DNA from: Echinarachnius parma
Taxonomy: Eukaryota; Echinodermata; Echinoidea; Clypeasteroida; Echinarachniidae
Length of the DNA: 64,000 nt
Reading direction: 5' to 3'
NCBI GenBank assembly: GCA_037951105.1
Contig: JBAMJV010007487.1
Span: forward strand, 62,001 to 126,000
Part shown: positions 1 to 11,246 of the stretch, one piece after another
Position numbering within the stretch: the first letter of the stretch is position 1
How the letters are laid out: every line of letters starts with the position of its first letter
Position numbers and translations under genes: made by a program
Notes under the pieces: model-generated
The model's database searches: none
The model's input: the letters and a program-made list of their open reading frames with translations, nothing else
What the model was told of the DNA's origin: nothing

Positions 1-509
1 ATTTGCCATTAATGTGGAAGAATGGAGGCATGTAGTCCTAATTCCAATTTATTTTCATGGACTCCCTTGATTGAAACATAATGAATTTTACTCCCTGCTA
101 TATACGGATCCAAGCCTGGATTATACTGGGGGATAATAATCCATGCTACAAGGCTGCACATATACTTTGTACATTCATGTAACAGGGGATGATATGCAGG
201 AATGACGGAGTTATGAATGAAATATGGACATGTATGTGCAGTATATTACTAGTTACAGTGCTATACCTGTTGATAGTATGATTTATTGTGGTATGACACT
301 TTTATTTCAAAACTTAAATTATTCATATTTCATCATCTGGGCTTTTAATTGTGCTGTTCGCTAATTTCAAATTATCTAGTTTTTATGTAAATTGGCCCAA
401 ATATTACATTAATTTGGAATTTAAATCTTATAGAGGGTAAAAAGTTGAGAAAAAATGACGGATTGATGAATCTCTAAGAATACATTGCTTTGCTCGGAGA
501 GGATGACAA
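1..509. other. AT-rich DNA without recognised feature
   Basis: Both strands were read and no coding exon, RNA gene or clear repeat was seen. The sequence is AT-rich and apparently low-copy within the window. Confidence 0.6.
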
Positions 510-652
510 GGGTCCCGTTGCAAAAAGCGATGCGATCAAATGTAAAGTTGCAGTTCATTGCAAGTCTAAAAATATGTACATTTGAACCAATCCGATTAGC
601 GCAATTAATTGCAACTTTACAATTGGCTGCATCTCTTTCTGCAACAGGTCCC
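510..652. mobile_element. Short foldback MITE, GGGTCCC/TTGCA type
   Basis: The ends are inverted repeats: GGGTCCCGTTGCAAAAAG on the left, and CTTTCTGCAACAGGTCCC on the right, which reads GGGACCTGTTGCAGAAAG on the other strand. Inside, GTAAAGTTGCAGTTCATTGC pairs with GCAATTAATTGCAACTTTAC, so most of the 143 bp can fold into one hairpin. Related copies lie at 3657-3824 and 44775-44912. It has no coding capacity, so it is a non-autonomous element. The superfamily cannot be assigned because no target duplication is clear. Confidence 0.75.
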
Positions 653-654
653 AG

Positions 655-1010
655 ATGAGAAAATATCCAGAAGCTAAATCCGAAGGAAAAATATGTATTT
701 CAACTATAAAACACAGAAGATTTGTTGATGAAGAGTAAAGGTGATATAAAAGTGCAAGAAAGATAAAATGCTATGAAGGACAATGATGACCCCCCAAAGT
801 TTACACTGGTAAATATCCAGAAGCAAAATTATAAGGAGAGGAAACATTTTCTTTATTCATCAACAATACAAAAGAAAGCCTAGAAAATAAAGATTTGTTA
901 TCACTGAACAGTGAGGGGGTTGATGAACTGCAAAGTTTACAGCAGAACATATCCAGAAGCCAAATAATCAAAGGAAACAAGACATGTTTCTGCTTGGACT
1001 GTGAAGTTAT
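655..1010. repeat. Degenerate tandem repeat, about 3 units of 130-145 bp
   Basis: The phrase AATATCCAGAAGC (with small changes) recurs near 662, 815 and 947. Each is followed by AAAT..AAGGA.. and then an AAGATTTGTT or CAAAGTTTACA block. Divergence is high, so this is an old duplication rather than an active minisatellite. Confidence 0.55.
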
Positions 1011-1074
1011 TCCTGTAACATGAGCCAGTCAAGGGCAATCACGGGTCATATTTCCAAACAAATTAGAAGCTACA

Positions 1075-2262
1075 CTGAACTGAGTGAGCTGTGCATCACT
1101 GATCAGTGGCATTGAAGGCAAGGGGGGGAGGAGGGGGAGGGAGGCTGAACTGAGTGAGCTGTGCATCACTGATCAGTGGCATTGAAGGCAAGGGGGGGAG
1201 GAGGGGGAGGGAGGCTGAACTGAGTGAGCTGTGCATCACTGATCAGTGGCATTGAAGGCAGGGGGGAGGGGGGGGGGGGGGAGGCTGAACTGAGTGAGCT
1301 GTGCATCACTTATCAGTGGCATTGAAGGCAAGGGGGGGGGGGGAGGAGGGGGAGGGAGGCTGAACTGAGTGAGCTGTGCATCACTGATCAGTGGCATTGA
1401 AGGCAAGGGGGGGAGGAGGGGGAGGGAGGCTGAACTGAGTGAGCTGTGCATCACTGATCAGTGGCATTGAAGGCAAGGGGGGGAGGAGGGGGAGGGAGGC
1501 TGAACTGAGTGAGCTGTGCATCACTGATCAGTGGCATTGAAGGCAAGGGGGGGAGGAGGGGGAGGGAGGCTGAACTGAGTGAGCTGTGCATCACTGATCA
1601 GTGGCATTGAAGGCAAGGGGGGGAGGAGGGGGAGGGAGGCTGAACTGAGTGAGCTGTGCATCACTGATCAGTGGCATTGAAGGCAAGGGGGTGGGGGGGG
1701 GGGGGGAGGGAGGCTGAACTGAGTGAGCTGTGCATCACTGATCAGTGGCATTGAAGGCAAGGGGGTGGGGGGGGGGGGAGGGAGGCTGAACTGAGTGAGC
1801 TGTGCATCACTGATCAGTGGCATTGAAGGCAAGGGGGGAGGAGGGGGAGGGAGGCTGAACTGAGTGAGCTGTGCATCACTGATCAGTGGCATTGAAGGCA
1901 AGGGGGTGGGGGGGGGGGGGAGGGAGGCTGAACTGAGTGAGCTGTGCATCACTGATCAGTGGCATTGAAGGCAAGGGGGGAGGAGGGGGAGGGAGGCTGA
2001 ACTGAGTGAGCTGTGCATCACTGATCAGTGGCATTGAAGGCAAGGGGGGGGGGGGGGAGGCTGAACTGAGTGAGCTGTGCATCACTTATCAGTGGCATTG
2101 AAGGCAAGGGGGGAGGAGGGGGAGGGAGGCTGAACTGAGTGAGCTGTGCATCACTGATCAGTGGCATTGAAGGCAAGGGGGGGGGGGGAGGCTGAACTGA
2201 GTGAGCTGTGCATCACTTATCAGTGGCATTGTAAGCAAGGGGGGGGGGGGGGGGGGTAGGGG
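1075..2262. repeat. G-rich minisatellite, about 17 units of 63-75 bp
   Basis: Each unit has a constant 45-50 bp part (CTGAACTGAGTGAGCTGTGC ... GGCATTGAAGGCAAG) and a variable G-rich tail of GGGGGGAGGAGGGGGAGGGAG or pure G. Unit length varies only through the G tail. The constant part contains the 12-bp palindrome CACTGATCAGTG, mutated to CACTTATCAGTG in some units. Open frames on the minus strand give proline-rich peptides repeating a short constant segment. They follow directly from the repeat and are not genes. Confidence 0.95.
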
Positions 2263-3338
2263 CGGGGGATAGGGGCATATGTCCTCCAGAGAAAATCTCT
2301 AAACCATTTTAAACAGATTCAGTCATCCGAGCATCACAGATAGAACAATTAATCTCTCTTGTTATTTAGTAGGAGAAATTATTCGCTCTTTCCATCAATT
2401 ACGTTGATCTGGACACAACCGCTTAAAATGTATTAAATATGAGAGGGCTTTCTAGTCTTTCAACTTTCTTGCAATTCTCTTTTCCCCTCTCTTGGTATAA
2501 GGTGAATGAAAACTGGGATAATATACGGATTCCTTTTTCTCATTCACATTTTATGGTGATCCTATGTCAAAGATTGTTGCTGGCAACCTGAAGGCTTGTC
2601 AGAGGTTTGCCTAACATAGCAAGGGGGATTCCAAGTACTAAATTGGTTATATAAGGAACAGATTAATTGAATTTATTGTCTCATGCGAGAAATGTGCACA
2701 AATTTTAATAAATATGTGAACTGGTCAACTGCTAATTATCAAACAAATCATTTCATGTACTTATGTCTTGCTCTAATGAGTAAACAACAAATGTCCTCAT
2801 AATCTCCAATATTTTATGTGAATTTTCATTCATTCAGTCAATAATTACAAATTACAATCGATACCAGAACACAAAGAAGAAAGCAAGAGAAATGTCATCC
2901 CTTATAACACATGTTATTGCACGGGTGTGAGTTTCGTTTAGCCCTTGGGTTAACCAGTGCAATCATCATTTGCGCTTTCTTGCACAGCGCATTATTAATT
3001 CTCATATCCTACACAAATTACTCCGGGACAAAATCAATTTGTCAGCTACAATTCCCTTTTTAATCTAACAATTTCTTCGCTCTTTCATTTGGAAGGTTTC
3101 TTCAAGGGGCTAGTGGCGAGAAAATTCAAATTAAAAGTTTGTGAATTAACAAGTTGCTTTTACCTTGCCAGCGTTGCATGTTTACACAGGACAGGTCAAT
3201 GTCTACACGGTCATTGCTCGGTCTCTCGAACCTCTCTTGATCCAACTCCTTTCATCCAAGGCTCCGCTTGCAGCTTGCATACTGGTCTCTGCAATGTCAA
3301 AGCACGGAGCTGGTACTTCAATGGTTTTGGCCGTAATA
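2263..3338. other. AT-rich DNA without recognised feature
   Basis: No gene, repeat array or paired inverted repeat was recognised. An open frame that begins near 3089 crosses into the transposon at 3339-3563 and has no recognisable domain. Confidence 0.55.
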
Positions 3339-3563
3339 GCCCGGTCACATATCAACGGATTGCGCAAACGGATGTCAAACGGAGAGCTAAATTTTCCATC
3401 CGTTCTATACGTTTCTTGTCCGTTCCTTGTCTGGTGATGTACGTTGTTCTGTGTTTTGTACATGAAGCAATGGAGACGACTTTCATCACCGGATAATTTA
3501 ATTTCGCAAATTGTCTATTCGTTGGGTATACGTTTCCGATATCCGTTGATATCTGACCGGGCC
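3339..3563. mobile_element. TIR element, GCCCGGTCA...TATCAACGGAT ends
   Basis: The left end reads AGCCCGGTCACATATCAACG. The right end on the other strand reads TGGCCCGGTCAGATATCAAC. The interior is full of short variants of the subterminal word: AACGGATGTC, AACGGAGAG, ATCCGTTC, GTCCGTTC. At about 225 bp it is non-coding. The terminal core resembles those of the larger elements at 19666-20430 and 49993-50508. Confidence 0.75.
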
Positions 3564-3656
3564 ATAAACAATGCAAATACATGTATGAACAATTTTACCC
3601 TGGCTACACATGCATGACATAGGTTTATAAGCACATTCATGAAATATAACACTCCT

Positions 3657-3824
3657 GGGACCCGGCGCACAGAAAGAGTTGCAATTGATTGTAGAGTTAC
3701 AGTTAATTGCAAGTCGGATCATGTGACTAAATGAGCAAATCTGATTGGTTCAAATGTACATATTTTCTGACTTGCAATTAATTGCAACTTTACAAACACA
3801 TACAACTCTTTCTGCAGCGGGCCC
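3657..3824. mobile_element. Foldback MITE, second copy of the 510-652 type
   Basis: The left end is GGGACCCGGCGCACAGAAAG and the right end on the other strand is GGGCCCGCTGCAGAAAGAG. Both are followed by GTTGCAATTGATTG-like arms ending in GCAATTAATTGCAACTTTAC. The central part, including ATTGGTTCAAATGTACATAT, matches 510-652 in inverse orientation. Confidence 0.8.
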
Positions 3825-4165
3825 TGAACAGAGACAGGGGACAATTCTTGGATAAAATTATGACTAATTATTATTAATTTTGTATATCTAAGAGGCAATG
3901 AAGAACGCTTCCATCTCTGAAAATCATTTACAACAAGAGAGGGAGAGAATCTGAATGAAAACAAATAATTGATAAAAACGATAAGGACAACAAGTTGCTA
4001 GAGCCTGGACAAATCGTGGCTAATTTGATGAGAAATTCTTATCACGTTACATCTTTCAGGCAACGCAGAATACCGCCCTCTCCACAATCATTGAAGAAGA
4101 AAATCTGAATGAAAATATTGATATAAATAATAAACACAACAAGTTGCAAGGACCTGGGTATCTTG
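3825..4165. repeat. Two degenerate tandem copies, about 170 bp each
   Basis: The block GAATCTGAATGAAAAC...AACAAGTTGC and its upstream part occur at about 3830-3995 and again at 4005-4155, with many substitutions. Confidence 0.55.
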
Positions 4166-4198
4166 CTTGGGGGCAGTGTATGCAGGGTGAGGTCAAAT

Positions 4199-4201
<3 letters not shown>

Positions 4202-4234
<33 letters not shown>

Positions 4235-4247
4235 GGGGGGGGGGGGT
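4202..4247. repeat. Poly-T followed by poly-G tract
   Basis: About 28 T are followed directly by GAGGGG and a run of G. No SINE body could be recognised next to it. Confidence 0.9.
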
Positions 4248-6512
4248 GACCACATAATTTCCCACAAGGTGTTCAGTGACAAAAGGTGGGCAGCATGAGC
4301 AAATAATTATACAATATCATGTACTTTCTCTATTTTCCCACAATACAGGGGAGGGCAACAGAGGGTGGTAAGAATCTCCATACGGAAGGAGGGCACTTGT
4401 CCCCCCCCCCCCCCTCCCGTTCGACGTTCCCCTGCACCCCCATCAAATTAGCAACTGCTTCAGGAAACCTGAGATGAAACCAATGCAGTGACATCAATAC
4501 AGCCAAAAGCTCCATGGCATATAAACCCATTCAGGGCTGGTACTGAAATCAATGTGGTATATGTGGTATAATTTGGTATATGGAGAATGCATGTACTAAC
4601 AAAATCAATCATTATCTACTCAAATAAGATGTAACAGACTTTGTTATGTTTTCTTTGTTTAGGGGGCCACTGGATTCAGGGTTTAGGCCACTACAATTTG
4701 AGAAGTCTTCACTTACTTGCCTGACTGGGCCACAACTTGAGAAAAAATAGTTAATTTCTAAGCTTTGTAGTGTTTTTAAACATATTTCTTTACATCCAAG
4801 ATGTTGATATCTTCTTCAGATAGCTTATATGATGTAATTGAATGTTCAGTGACAACTGTTCAAAATAAGATTAATTGTCTAACATAAAGATCTGACTGAA
4901 GTGGTTTCAAAATGGAGTATTTATTAGGGCTCAAGAAAGCAGGGAGTCACCTGAACCTTTTTCATTCTTGGTCAACTGACTGCATTAGGAACAAAAATAT
5001 CGTGGCTTGAATGCAATGACCTGGTGTGAATTCAATGTATCTTGCACTTTCCTTTGGGAAATTGGTTGTTCTGTGGTCAAAGTCATGTAGAGTGTAGTCC
5101 ACTTGTTCGTCTACTAATCACCCACAAATATTTGAATTGACCGGAGTAGCTATATTCACTCTCTGTTTCACTTTAGTTGAAATAATTTCATTCTGTATTA
5201 TCATTTGCCAGAGAAAAGTTTTATGCCAGCTCTTATCAACTCAAATTGTAATTTAATTGAGTGGCTATCTGATTTTTTAATTTCTGTGCTGAATAGTTGT
5301 TTTTGAAAATAGGTAAAGTTTTAGCGATTAGGGGATCTAACCAAACCACAAACATTTTAATTAATCGGAGTGGCAAATTGTACTTCTCTTTACCTTCTTA
5401 CACATGTAATATAATTATATTAAATATTAGCAATCATTATAGGTTGCCTTTCTTCAATCGATGTATGCCATTTGATTTGCCATGTGAAAACTGGTCTCAA
5501 CGGATGATTCTTCTTATAGTATCCTGGAATCACCAGTATATTCCCCCATAGTCTAGATATACTGCTTTGAGACTGACCAAAACTTGACCCCTTGGCAGAT
5601 ACCTGGGGAATAAAATACATAGAATATGAAGGTCAAGGCCTTGGTTGAGTCTGGTCTAGGACTAACTGTGACAGAATGGACACAAGTTGATCCCCATCAT
5701 CAGACAGGTTAAGGCAACCTTTCTTATTTGATATTAGCACCATGGATCCAGTTAGCCTTTCAGACTGACTGCAATCTGTGTGACAATGACGAAATACTTC
5801 TAGAATTCTCCCTAAATAATTGGACTAACAAAGCGCAAACACGAATTCAGCACATACAATTCAGGCAGGGGTATAATTATGGAGCAAAGCAATCATGGTA
5901 ATTTAAATGATTGGAGTCTGGGTATTAGCTTTACTTATTGGTTGTCTTTACAAACACTAACATTTTATATTAATTGTTATATTCAATGAGTTTTAGTGAA
6001 GGCCTTATGAGGATAAAATGAACTTTGGTTCTAAAGGAAGAATCTTTGTATATTTCTGTGTCCAGCCAATATTGACCACAGAATGACCCCAAGCAGAATG
6101 ACCTCAACATCTTCTGAGAAATGGAGAGGTCTAACAGAGTTAGAGGAGACCAAGGAAACAGCATTCAACATCGGAGGTTTATCAGGGGAGTGCATCAATA
6201 TTTGCTCCATCATAACAGATGGATTTTGCCTACTGTCTACCACATTGCAATCATGAACTATGACAGGTTACTATTTAACTCTCTGAGTGGCACATAACAT
6301 TTCAGGAATACACTCAACCTACAATGTATAGTGCTTTAGACAAGCTGACATGAATAGTTTAACCTAAAAATTGTTAGGCTTATAGTAGGGTCCATGGGCT
6401 TATTAATAGTCTTACTACTGACCCGAGGGGGGGGGGGGGGGCATCATGGTCCCCCTTCAGATCTTAGACATGAAACACCCAATGGATATAAACATATGCA
6501 TGCTGGTCAAGT
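4248..6512. other. Mostly unassigned DNA with small relics
   Basis: It contains a C14 run near 4401-4414 and a fragment of the dispersed AACCCATT element at about 4526-4600 (CCATTCAGGGCTGGT ... GGAGAATGCATG). A G15 run lies near 6427. Open frames at 5297-5551 and 5970-6243 have no recognisable domain and no codon pattern that sets them apart from their surroundings. No gene is called. Confidence 0.5.
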
Positions 6513-6851
6513 TTAAAGGGGACCACCAGGCAAAGAACAACACATAACCATATGTTTTGGTACAGTTTGCAAAGGGTTGTGTAATTCATAAACAATACAA
6601 TTAATTACCCTCACTTACGGAACCATCATTATTTGATGGTTCCGTAAGAGCCTAACGTCTGAGAGTGCGCCAATTCTATTCTATATATATTCTATATACA
6701 GACCCATGAGTGCATGCTTTAGTCTGGTGACGCATTTTCCAATTATATATTTTTTTTCTGGAAACAATTTTCTGAACTTGTTGGTGGAATGGACTACTAA
6801 AGATGTTACCTTTCATTTATAAGAATATTATTTTGGGGTGTTGGTACCCTG
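6513..6851 (+). mobile_element. TTAA-type MITE, family A, copy 1
   Basis: It starts TTAAAGGGGACCACCAGGC and ends with a degraded inverted copy (GGTGTTGGTACCCT). It matches 51409-51833 in the opposite orientation over its length. The shared parts include the internal hairpin CTTACGGAACCATCA/TGATGGTTCCGTAAG at 6614-6648 and the block CATTTTCCAATTATATATTT. TTAA target sites are characteristic of piggyBac-type transposition. It is non-coding, so it would have been moved by a transposase supplied elsewhere. Confidence 0.85.
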
Positions 6852-7317
6852 TACAATGCTACAGTTGTATCAGTTTCAAACAAACAAACAGTATATGTAT
6901 TTTCACATTCATGGTCATTTATGCATCATACGTCATATTTTACGACATACATATCAAATTTTTACTCATAATATAATTTTCTTTAAATCTTTTGTCTAAA
7001 TAACCCTCAACTACATCTGGCTCAGGAACATTGTATAGATCTACAAATGTTGATTGATAAACTCAATTTAGGGGAAATCATGATTACTATTTTGGGGGGT
7101 AAACAATATCATTTTAGAATAATAGATATCAACATTCCGGAACTTATTCATTTCATACCTGCAAATTGCCAAGGATTTTCTATGAAATCTAGTAACCAGG
7201 GACCCAGCACAAATTTATTTTCATTGTGAAAAAGCTAGAAAATCATATTTTATCACATTGTTTTTATCATATTTTCTCAATCTGCCATTATACACCCATT
7301 TCCTTCTTGATTTCTAC
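6852..7317. other. AT-rich DNA without recognised feature
   Basis: A 60-codon open frame (7047-7229) has no recognisable domain, and no repeat structure was found. Confidence 0.5.
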
Positions 7318-7350
7318 TTAAAGGGATAGTACAGTTCTGGTCAAACTTAA
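7318..7350. mobile_element. Solo end of a TTAA-type element
   Basis: TTAAAGGGATAGTACAGTTC looks like the terminal repeat of family D (31034-31561). Only about 29 bp are left before the TTAA where the family B element begins. It is probably a truncated older element into which family B inserted. No matching right end was found beyond 8550. Confidence 0.5.
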
Positions 7351-8550
7351 AGAGGAATTCCACCCCAGAAATGTGATATTTGTTTTAAAATGAGGTGAAT
7401 ATGAAGAATCATGATCGAAAATCTGAGCCAAAACGGTAGAGCAATACAAAAGTTATGACAGGATGAACTATGCTCCGATTTTTAGTATCGTTCGCAATTG
7501 CTATCGATCGTGACGTCACTTGCGAGCTACAGCCATTTTGACTTCTACATGGAAATTTTACAAAATTTAAATTTTCTTCATAACAAAGCAAATGTATGAG
7601 CTTACACATTCAAATGAGGTTGCCCCATCAATATTCTTCTATGAATTCGTGAAAACAAGCAGAGAAAATTTAATTTTTAGCAACGAAAATTAGAAATAAG
7701 TGTATTTTCATGTATTAAAGGGACAGATCCACTTTTACAAAACGTCTGAACAGCTTTCAGTTGACGGATGGGGATCAATGTAACACGCAAAAAAAAAATC
7801 AGAGCGAACAGCCCTCTAATTTGGATTCTACGAATGAAAAACGAATGCGTCCCTCCATTTAAACTATATATCGGTCAATACAGGAGTTCAACTGATTTAG
7901 CATAATATTACAACAATATAGTACTAATTCTCGTAAAGGTATTGTGAAGCCGACATTTGTTAACGTATGTCACGGAAAAAGATCTCAAAAAGAAAGAATA
8001 TATAATTACATGTAGTCAGTTTAAGCGAAGTTTGGGTATTTTGCTTGGTAAACGCTCACACATTAGTACTTATGCGCGGCTCACGTAGCTAGCGGGGGTC
8101 ACGTAGGGGTCATGCATTCCGATCTGGCACTCCGTGAAATCTATGTACGAACTTACTCACCGGCCAAAACTACGTATGTACATAATTAACCGACGTCCCT
8201 CAGTTTATTCAGTTTTAGGTCTATAACTCCACGAAAAAGAGATTTCAAGCCCTAATTTTTTCAGGCATGCTATTAAATGACATTTCCTTTCATATAAGAC
8301 AATAACCTCGCAACTTTTGAATTTTGGCTTGCAAAAGTGGATCTCTCCCTTTAAAGCCATGGCGAGTTGCTCGTGAATGATGTTGCATATGGCGGCAATT
8401 TTGAAACGATCGCTCATTACTACATGATGTTCAAATAGGCATAACTCCCGTGTTTCTTGTCCGATTTTTATCAAATTTTCACCAATTATTCCTCTTGTTC
8501 TGCTTATTCAAATAACGAATAGTTTTATCAGGCCCGGAATACCCCTTTAA
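7347..8550. mobile_element. TTAA-type MITE, family B, copy 1, interrupted
   Basis: It begins TTAAAGAGGAATTCCACCCC and ends GGCCCGGAATACCCCTTTAA. It matches 60806-61373 in inverse orientation along the whole length, except for one inserted element at 7719-8354. Total length is 1,204 bp; removing 636 bp (insert plus one TTAA) leaves 568 bp, exactly the length of the uninterrupted copy. It has no coding capacity. Open frames inside it are chance frames in transposon DNA. Confidence 0.92.
7715..8354. mobile_element. TTAA-type MITE nested inside family B
   Basis: The ends are TTAAAGGGACAGATCCACTT on the left and, read from the other strand, TTAAAGGGAGAGATCCACTT on the right. TTAA flanks both sides. 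The empty site is visible in the second family B copy near 61002-61012 (GGCTTTAGTACATG, i.e. CATGTACTAAAGCC), where the target tetramer has become CTAA. The interior has no recognisable protein. Confidence 0.92.
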
Positions 8551-8654
8551 TTGTAATAACAAAAACTTGAAAACGCGTCAATGATGCTTGAATTGTAGAA
8601 AACACATATCAACAGCTTATAGTTACAAGGCTGTTTTCATTTTAAAAACAGCCT

Positions 8655-8982
8655 TAATTCTAGCGGTTCCCTTATACCTTGTTGTATTCGTATTAACAAT
8701 AAAATCATGGGACCGGTTTCGGTTTTTCAAATTTCCCTTTCGTTACAAAGATATGTACGATCGAAGTATTCAGATAAGAAAAAGTTTTTCTTCTGTGTAC
8801 AAAGTGAGTGCAGTGAGTTAGAGAATATCACTTTTCATTTTCACTCATTACTTGGCCATGCAATGTCCATTCGACTTGAAATTTTCACACAATACCCTGT
8901 GGACATATGAGATAACAATATACAATGCATCAACCCTTCATCACTTTTTGCACATGTCAACAAAGTTACTAGATCCCTTTAA
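8655..8982 (-). mobile_element. TTAA-type MITE, family C fragment
   Basis: It ends CTAGATCCCTTTAA at 8982. From about 8655 it matches the family C copies at 14287-15717 in reverse orientation: TTCTAGCGGTTCCC, a CGGTTTTTCAAAT block, TACAAAGTGAGTGCA and CATGTCAACAAAGTTACTAG. The far end before 8655 is not recognisable, so it is truncated or replaced. Overlapping open frames at 8588-9049 are incidental. Confidence 0.85.
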
Positions 8983-9159
8983 CACAAGAGAGTGCCCTCC
9001 AGACACCTGGAAGTTTCATCCATTTAAAAATTTAAAAATGCGAATGTGATGTTTGGTTAAAATACATTTTCAATAGAGAAATCATCAACAAAATGTTAGA
9101 AGCCACTTTGGTACATTTTGTTTAATGTGTAGGCGTTATAAATTTTCGAATTGAATTAT

Positions 9160-9360
9160 TGAATAGATGTGGGCCCCACAAACCAAAAAATATATATATA
9201 TGGGTATTTCAGCTGTTTCTAAACCAAATTTAATCAAACAATGTTTACCCTGTCATTAAAAGTGCTTTATCAAATTTAACAAGTTAAAAAAAAAATTATC
9301 TCACATTTCTTTTTCTTGAATCACCCTCTAAACAAAAACTGTAATCTAATGACCTTGCCC
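9160..9360 (-). mobile_element. Degraded family D fragment
   Basis: GTGGGCCCCACA, ATATGGGTATTTCAGCTGTT, TTTAATCAAACAATG and the final CACCCTCTAAACAAAAACTG match the 3' half of the family D elements (53098-53435) with heavy divergence. Confidence 0.65.
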
Positions 9361-10479
9361 AGTATCAAATTTGTCCTATTTTGTCCACTTATTTAGATAG
9401 TTACTGGTAATTTATGTCTTTGATATGAAATTATGTGAATTTGTTATTATATGTCATGGCCAATGTAATAAATAAATGTATAAATAATGGTATAGTAATT
9501 ATATCTTGGCTACTTGAGTTCAACAGCATACTACTATTTGGGCAAAATGTGTCGTTAGTGACGTGTCATTATTCAATTATTACAACTACAAGATATTTAT
9601 ATCTACAGGTACATGTATCTCTCAATTTCTTTAGATGCCATTGATTTATCTCTGTGATGTGTCTTCAGGTAAATGTTTTTATTGTCATTACACTTCATAG
9701 TCAAATAAGTGAATAAATGAATATAATCATTGAAATAACAACATTGTATGTCATATACTAGGTCTTGAAAAGGTGCTCAACTGCTCACACATTGTCATTT
9801 TACCTACCATTACTTTTTCAGTATATCAATTATTTTGTAAGTTTAATTAATAAAGTACCAAAAATATGCAAAAATATTCATAAGAAAAATGAACTCTAAT
9901 GAACTACTACCACACAATATTCATGCACAAGAGCAGGAACGTACTATGGCTATTAAAAATTATACTTCTTGTTAGGGAGTCTGAATTTTAGACTAGCTCT
10001 AATCCTCTTCCAAAGCCTCAGGATAAGCAATCCTCCACATTCCAGGAGTAGTTGCATAAATCAGACCCGGTAGCAAATTAATTCAACAAAATCAGTGAAT
10101 TATGATTTGATTACGATGAGGTAAAAAGATTGGTATAAACCACTGGTAAAACAAAAAAAAACACCGGTAAAAAAAAAAATGTAATAATGAGAGCTTTAGA
10201 TACAAATGTTGTGATCTTCCAAATTAATTGCAATCTATCAAACTATGATCTTTATTAGCACAAAATAAATAAACAAGAAGGATGTATCCATTTGAGAAAA
10301 ACAAAATTGTAGCTACAAAGACAAGAGGGTGGAAAATGCCATAATTATGTGTATTTAAAGTTATTAAATCTACTTGTGTAAACTAGAAAATTAACCAAAA
10401 CAGAGTCAACATTCAATAAATAAATTTGCATATTGTCTTTTATAATATTAAAGCAGACTGAGATGTGAGACTACATAAG
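9361..10479. other. AT-rich DNA without recognised feature
   Basis: It consists of A/T-rich sequence with short A runs (for example 10148-10180). No gene or repeat array was seen. Confidence 0.55.
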
Positions 10480-10670
10480 GGCAGTCCCCAGATCAGATAG
10501 CAGCACACAGGGTTGATGATGTAGTGAATGTGAGTTAATCCCCCACTGAACAGATTACTGCAGGGCTCTGCGCTGTGATTGGCAGCTGCCTGTTACACCA
10601 GCACCAGACTGCTCCACTCACTCCATGGGGGTGTAAACATGCATCACCATGGCAGGAACTGTTTCTGAAA
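10480..10670. promoter_or_regulatory. Possible low-copy regulatory island
   Basis: This short stretch has a clearly higher G+C content than its AT-rich flanks and does not resemble any repeat in the window. It contains an ATTGG (reverse CCAAT) box directly next to a CAGCTG E-box (GATTGGCAGCTGCCTG near 10577-10592), and CACTCCATGGGGGTG. No open frame, TATA box or start signal can be tied to it. The regulatory reading is a guess from composition and motif spacing. Confidence 0.2.
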
Positions 10671-10846
10671 TAGATTTTCATCTACAAATATGATATCAAG
10701 TCAACATGTGTCTTCAAATGCAATAATACAAGTTGATGTTAAGCATTTATTGCAATAAGATTAATTTAACTCTGAAAAAAGGAAAAAAATATCCCCAAAC
10801 ATTATTTTCTGTCTCCAATTTACATGATACCAACTGAACAGTAATG

Positions 10847-11246
10847 TATAGAGTACAGAAGCCATGACGTCATAAAAACGCTTTTTTTGAATTTTCAAAT
10901 TTGGACTTCATTTTTATAAAGAGCATAACAAATAATGTCCAAATACCGAAAATCAAAGGAATAGGTTACGTATTGGCTGAGATATGCCCATCCGAATGAA
11001 TTGTGCATCAGTGTTATAAAGCACTGGTTCCTAAATTTATGAACCAGTGCACTATAAGACTGATTGCCCATTGACAAAAAAATCATTCGGATGGGCATAT
11101 CTTAGCCTATACATAACATATTCCTTTGCATTTCGGTATTTGGACATTATTTGTTATGCTCTTTCTGAAAGAGAATTCCAAATTTGAAAATTCTAAAAAA
11201 AATGTTTATGACATCATTTATGACATCACACTTCACCACTCTATAG
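10847..11246. mobile_element. 400-bp foldback element
   Basis: The two halves are inverted copies. TATAGAGTACAGAAGCCATG opens the left arm, and the right end on the other strand reads CTATAGAGTGGTGAAGTG. Inner paired blocks are ATTTTCAAATTTGGACTTC / GAATTCCAAATTTGAAAAT, AACAAATAATGTCCAAATAC, and GATATGCCCATCCGAATGA / TCATTCGGATGGGCATATC. The loop around 11035 contains GAACCAGTGC. The minus-strand frame at 10895-11098 lies wholly in the palindrome. Confidence 0.85.

Noticed and set aside
1236..2085. Proline-rich open frames on the minus strand
   Set aside because: They are translations of the G-rich minisatellite; the repeat unit explains the peptide repeats completely.
3089..3496. 135-codon plus-strand frame
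   Set aside because: Its second half is the TIR element at 3339-3563; no recognisable domain.
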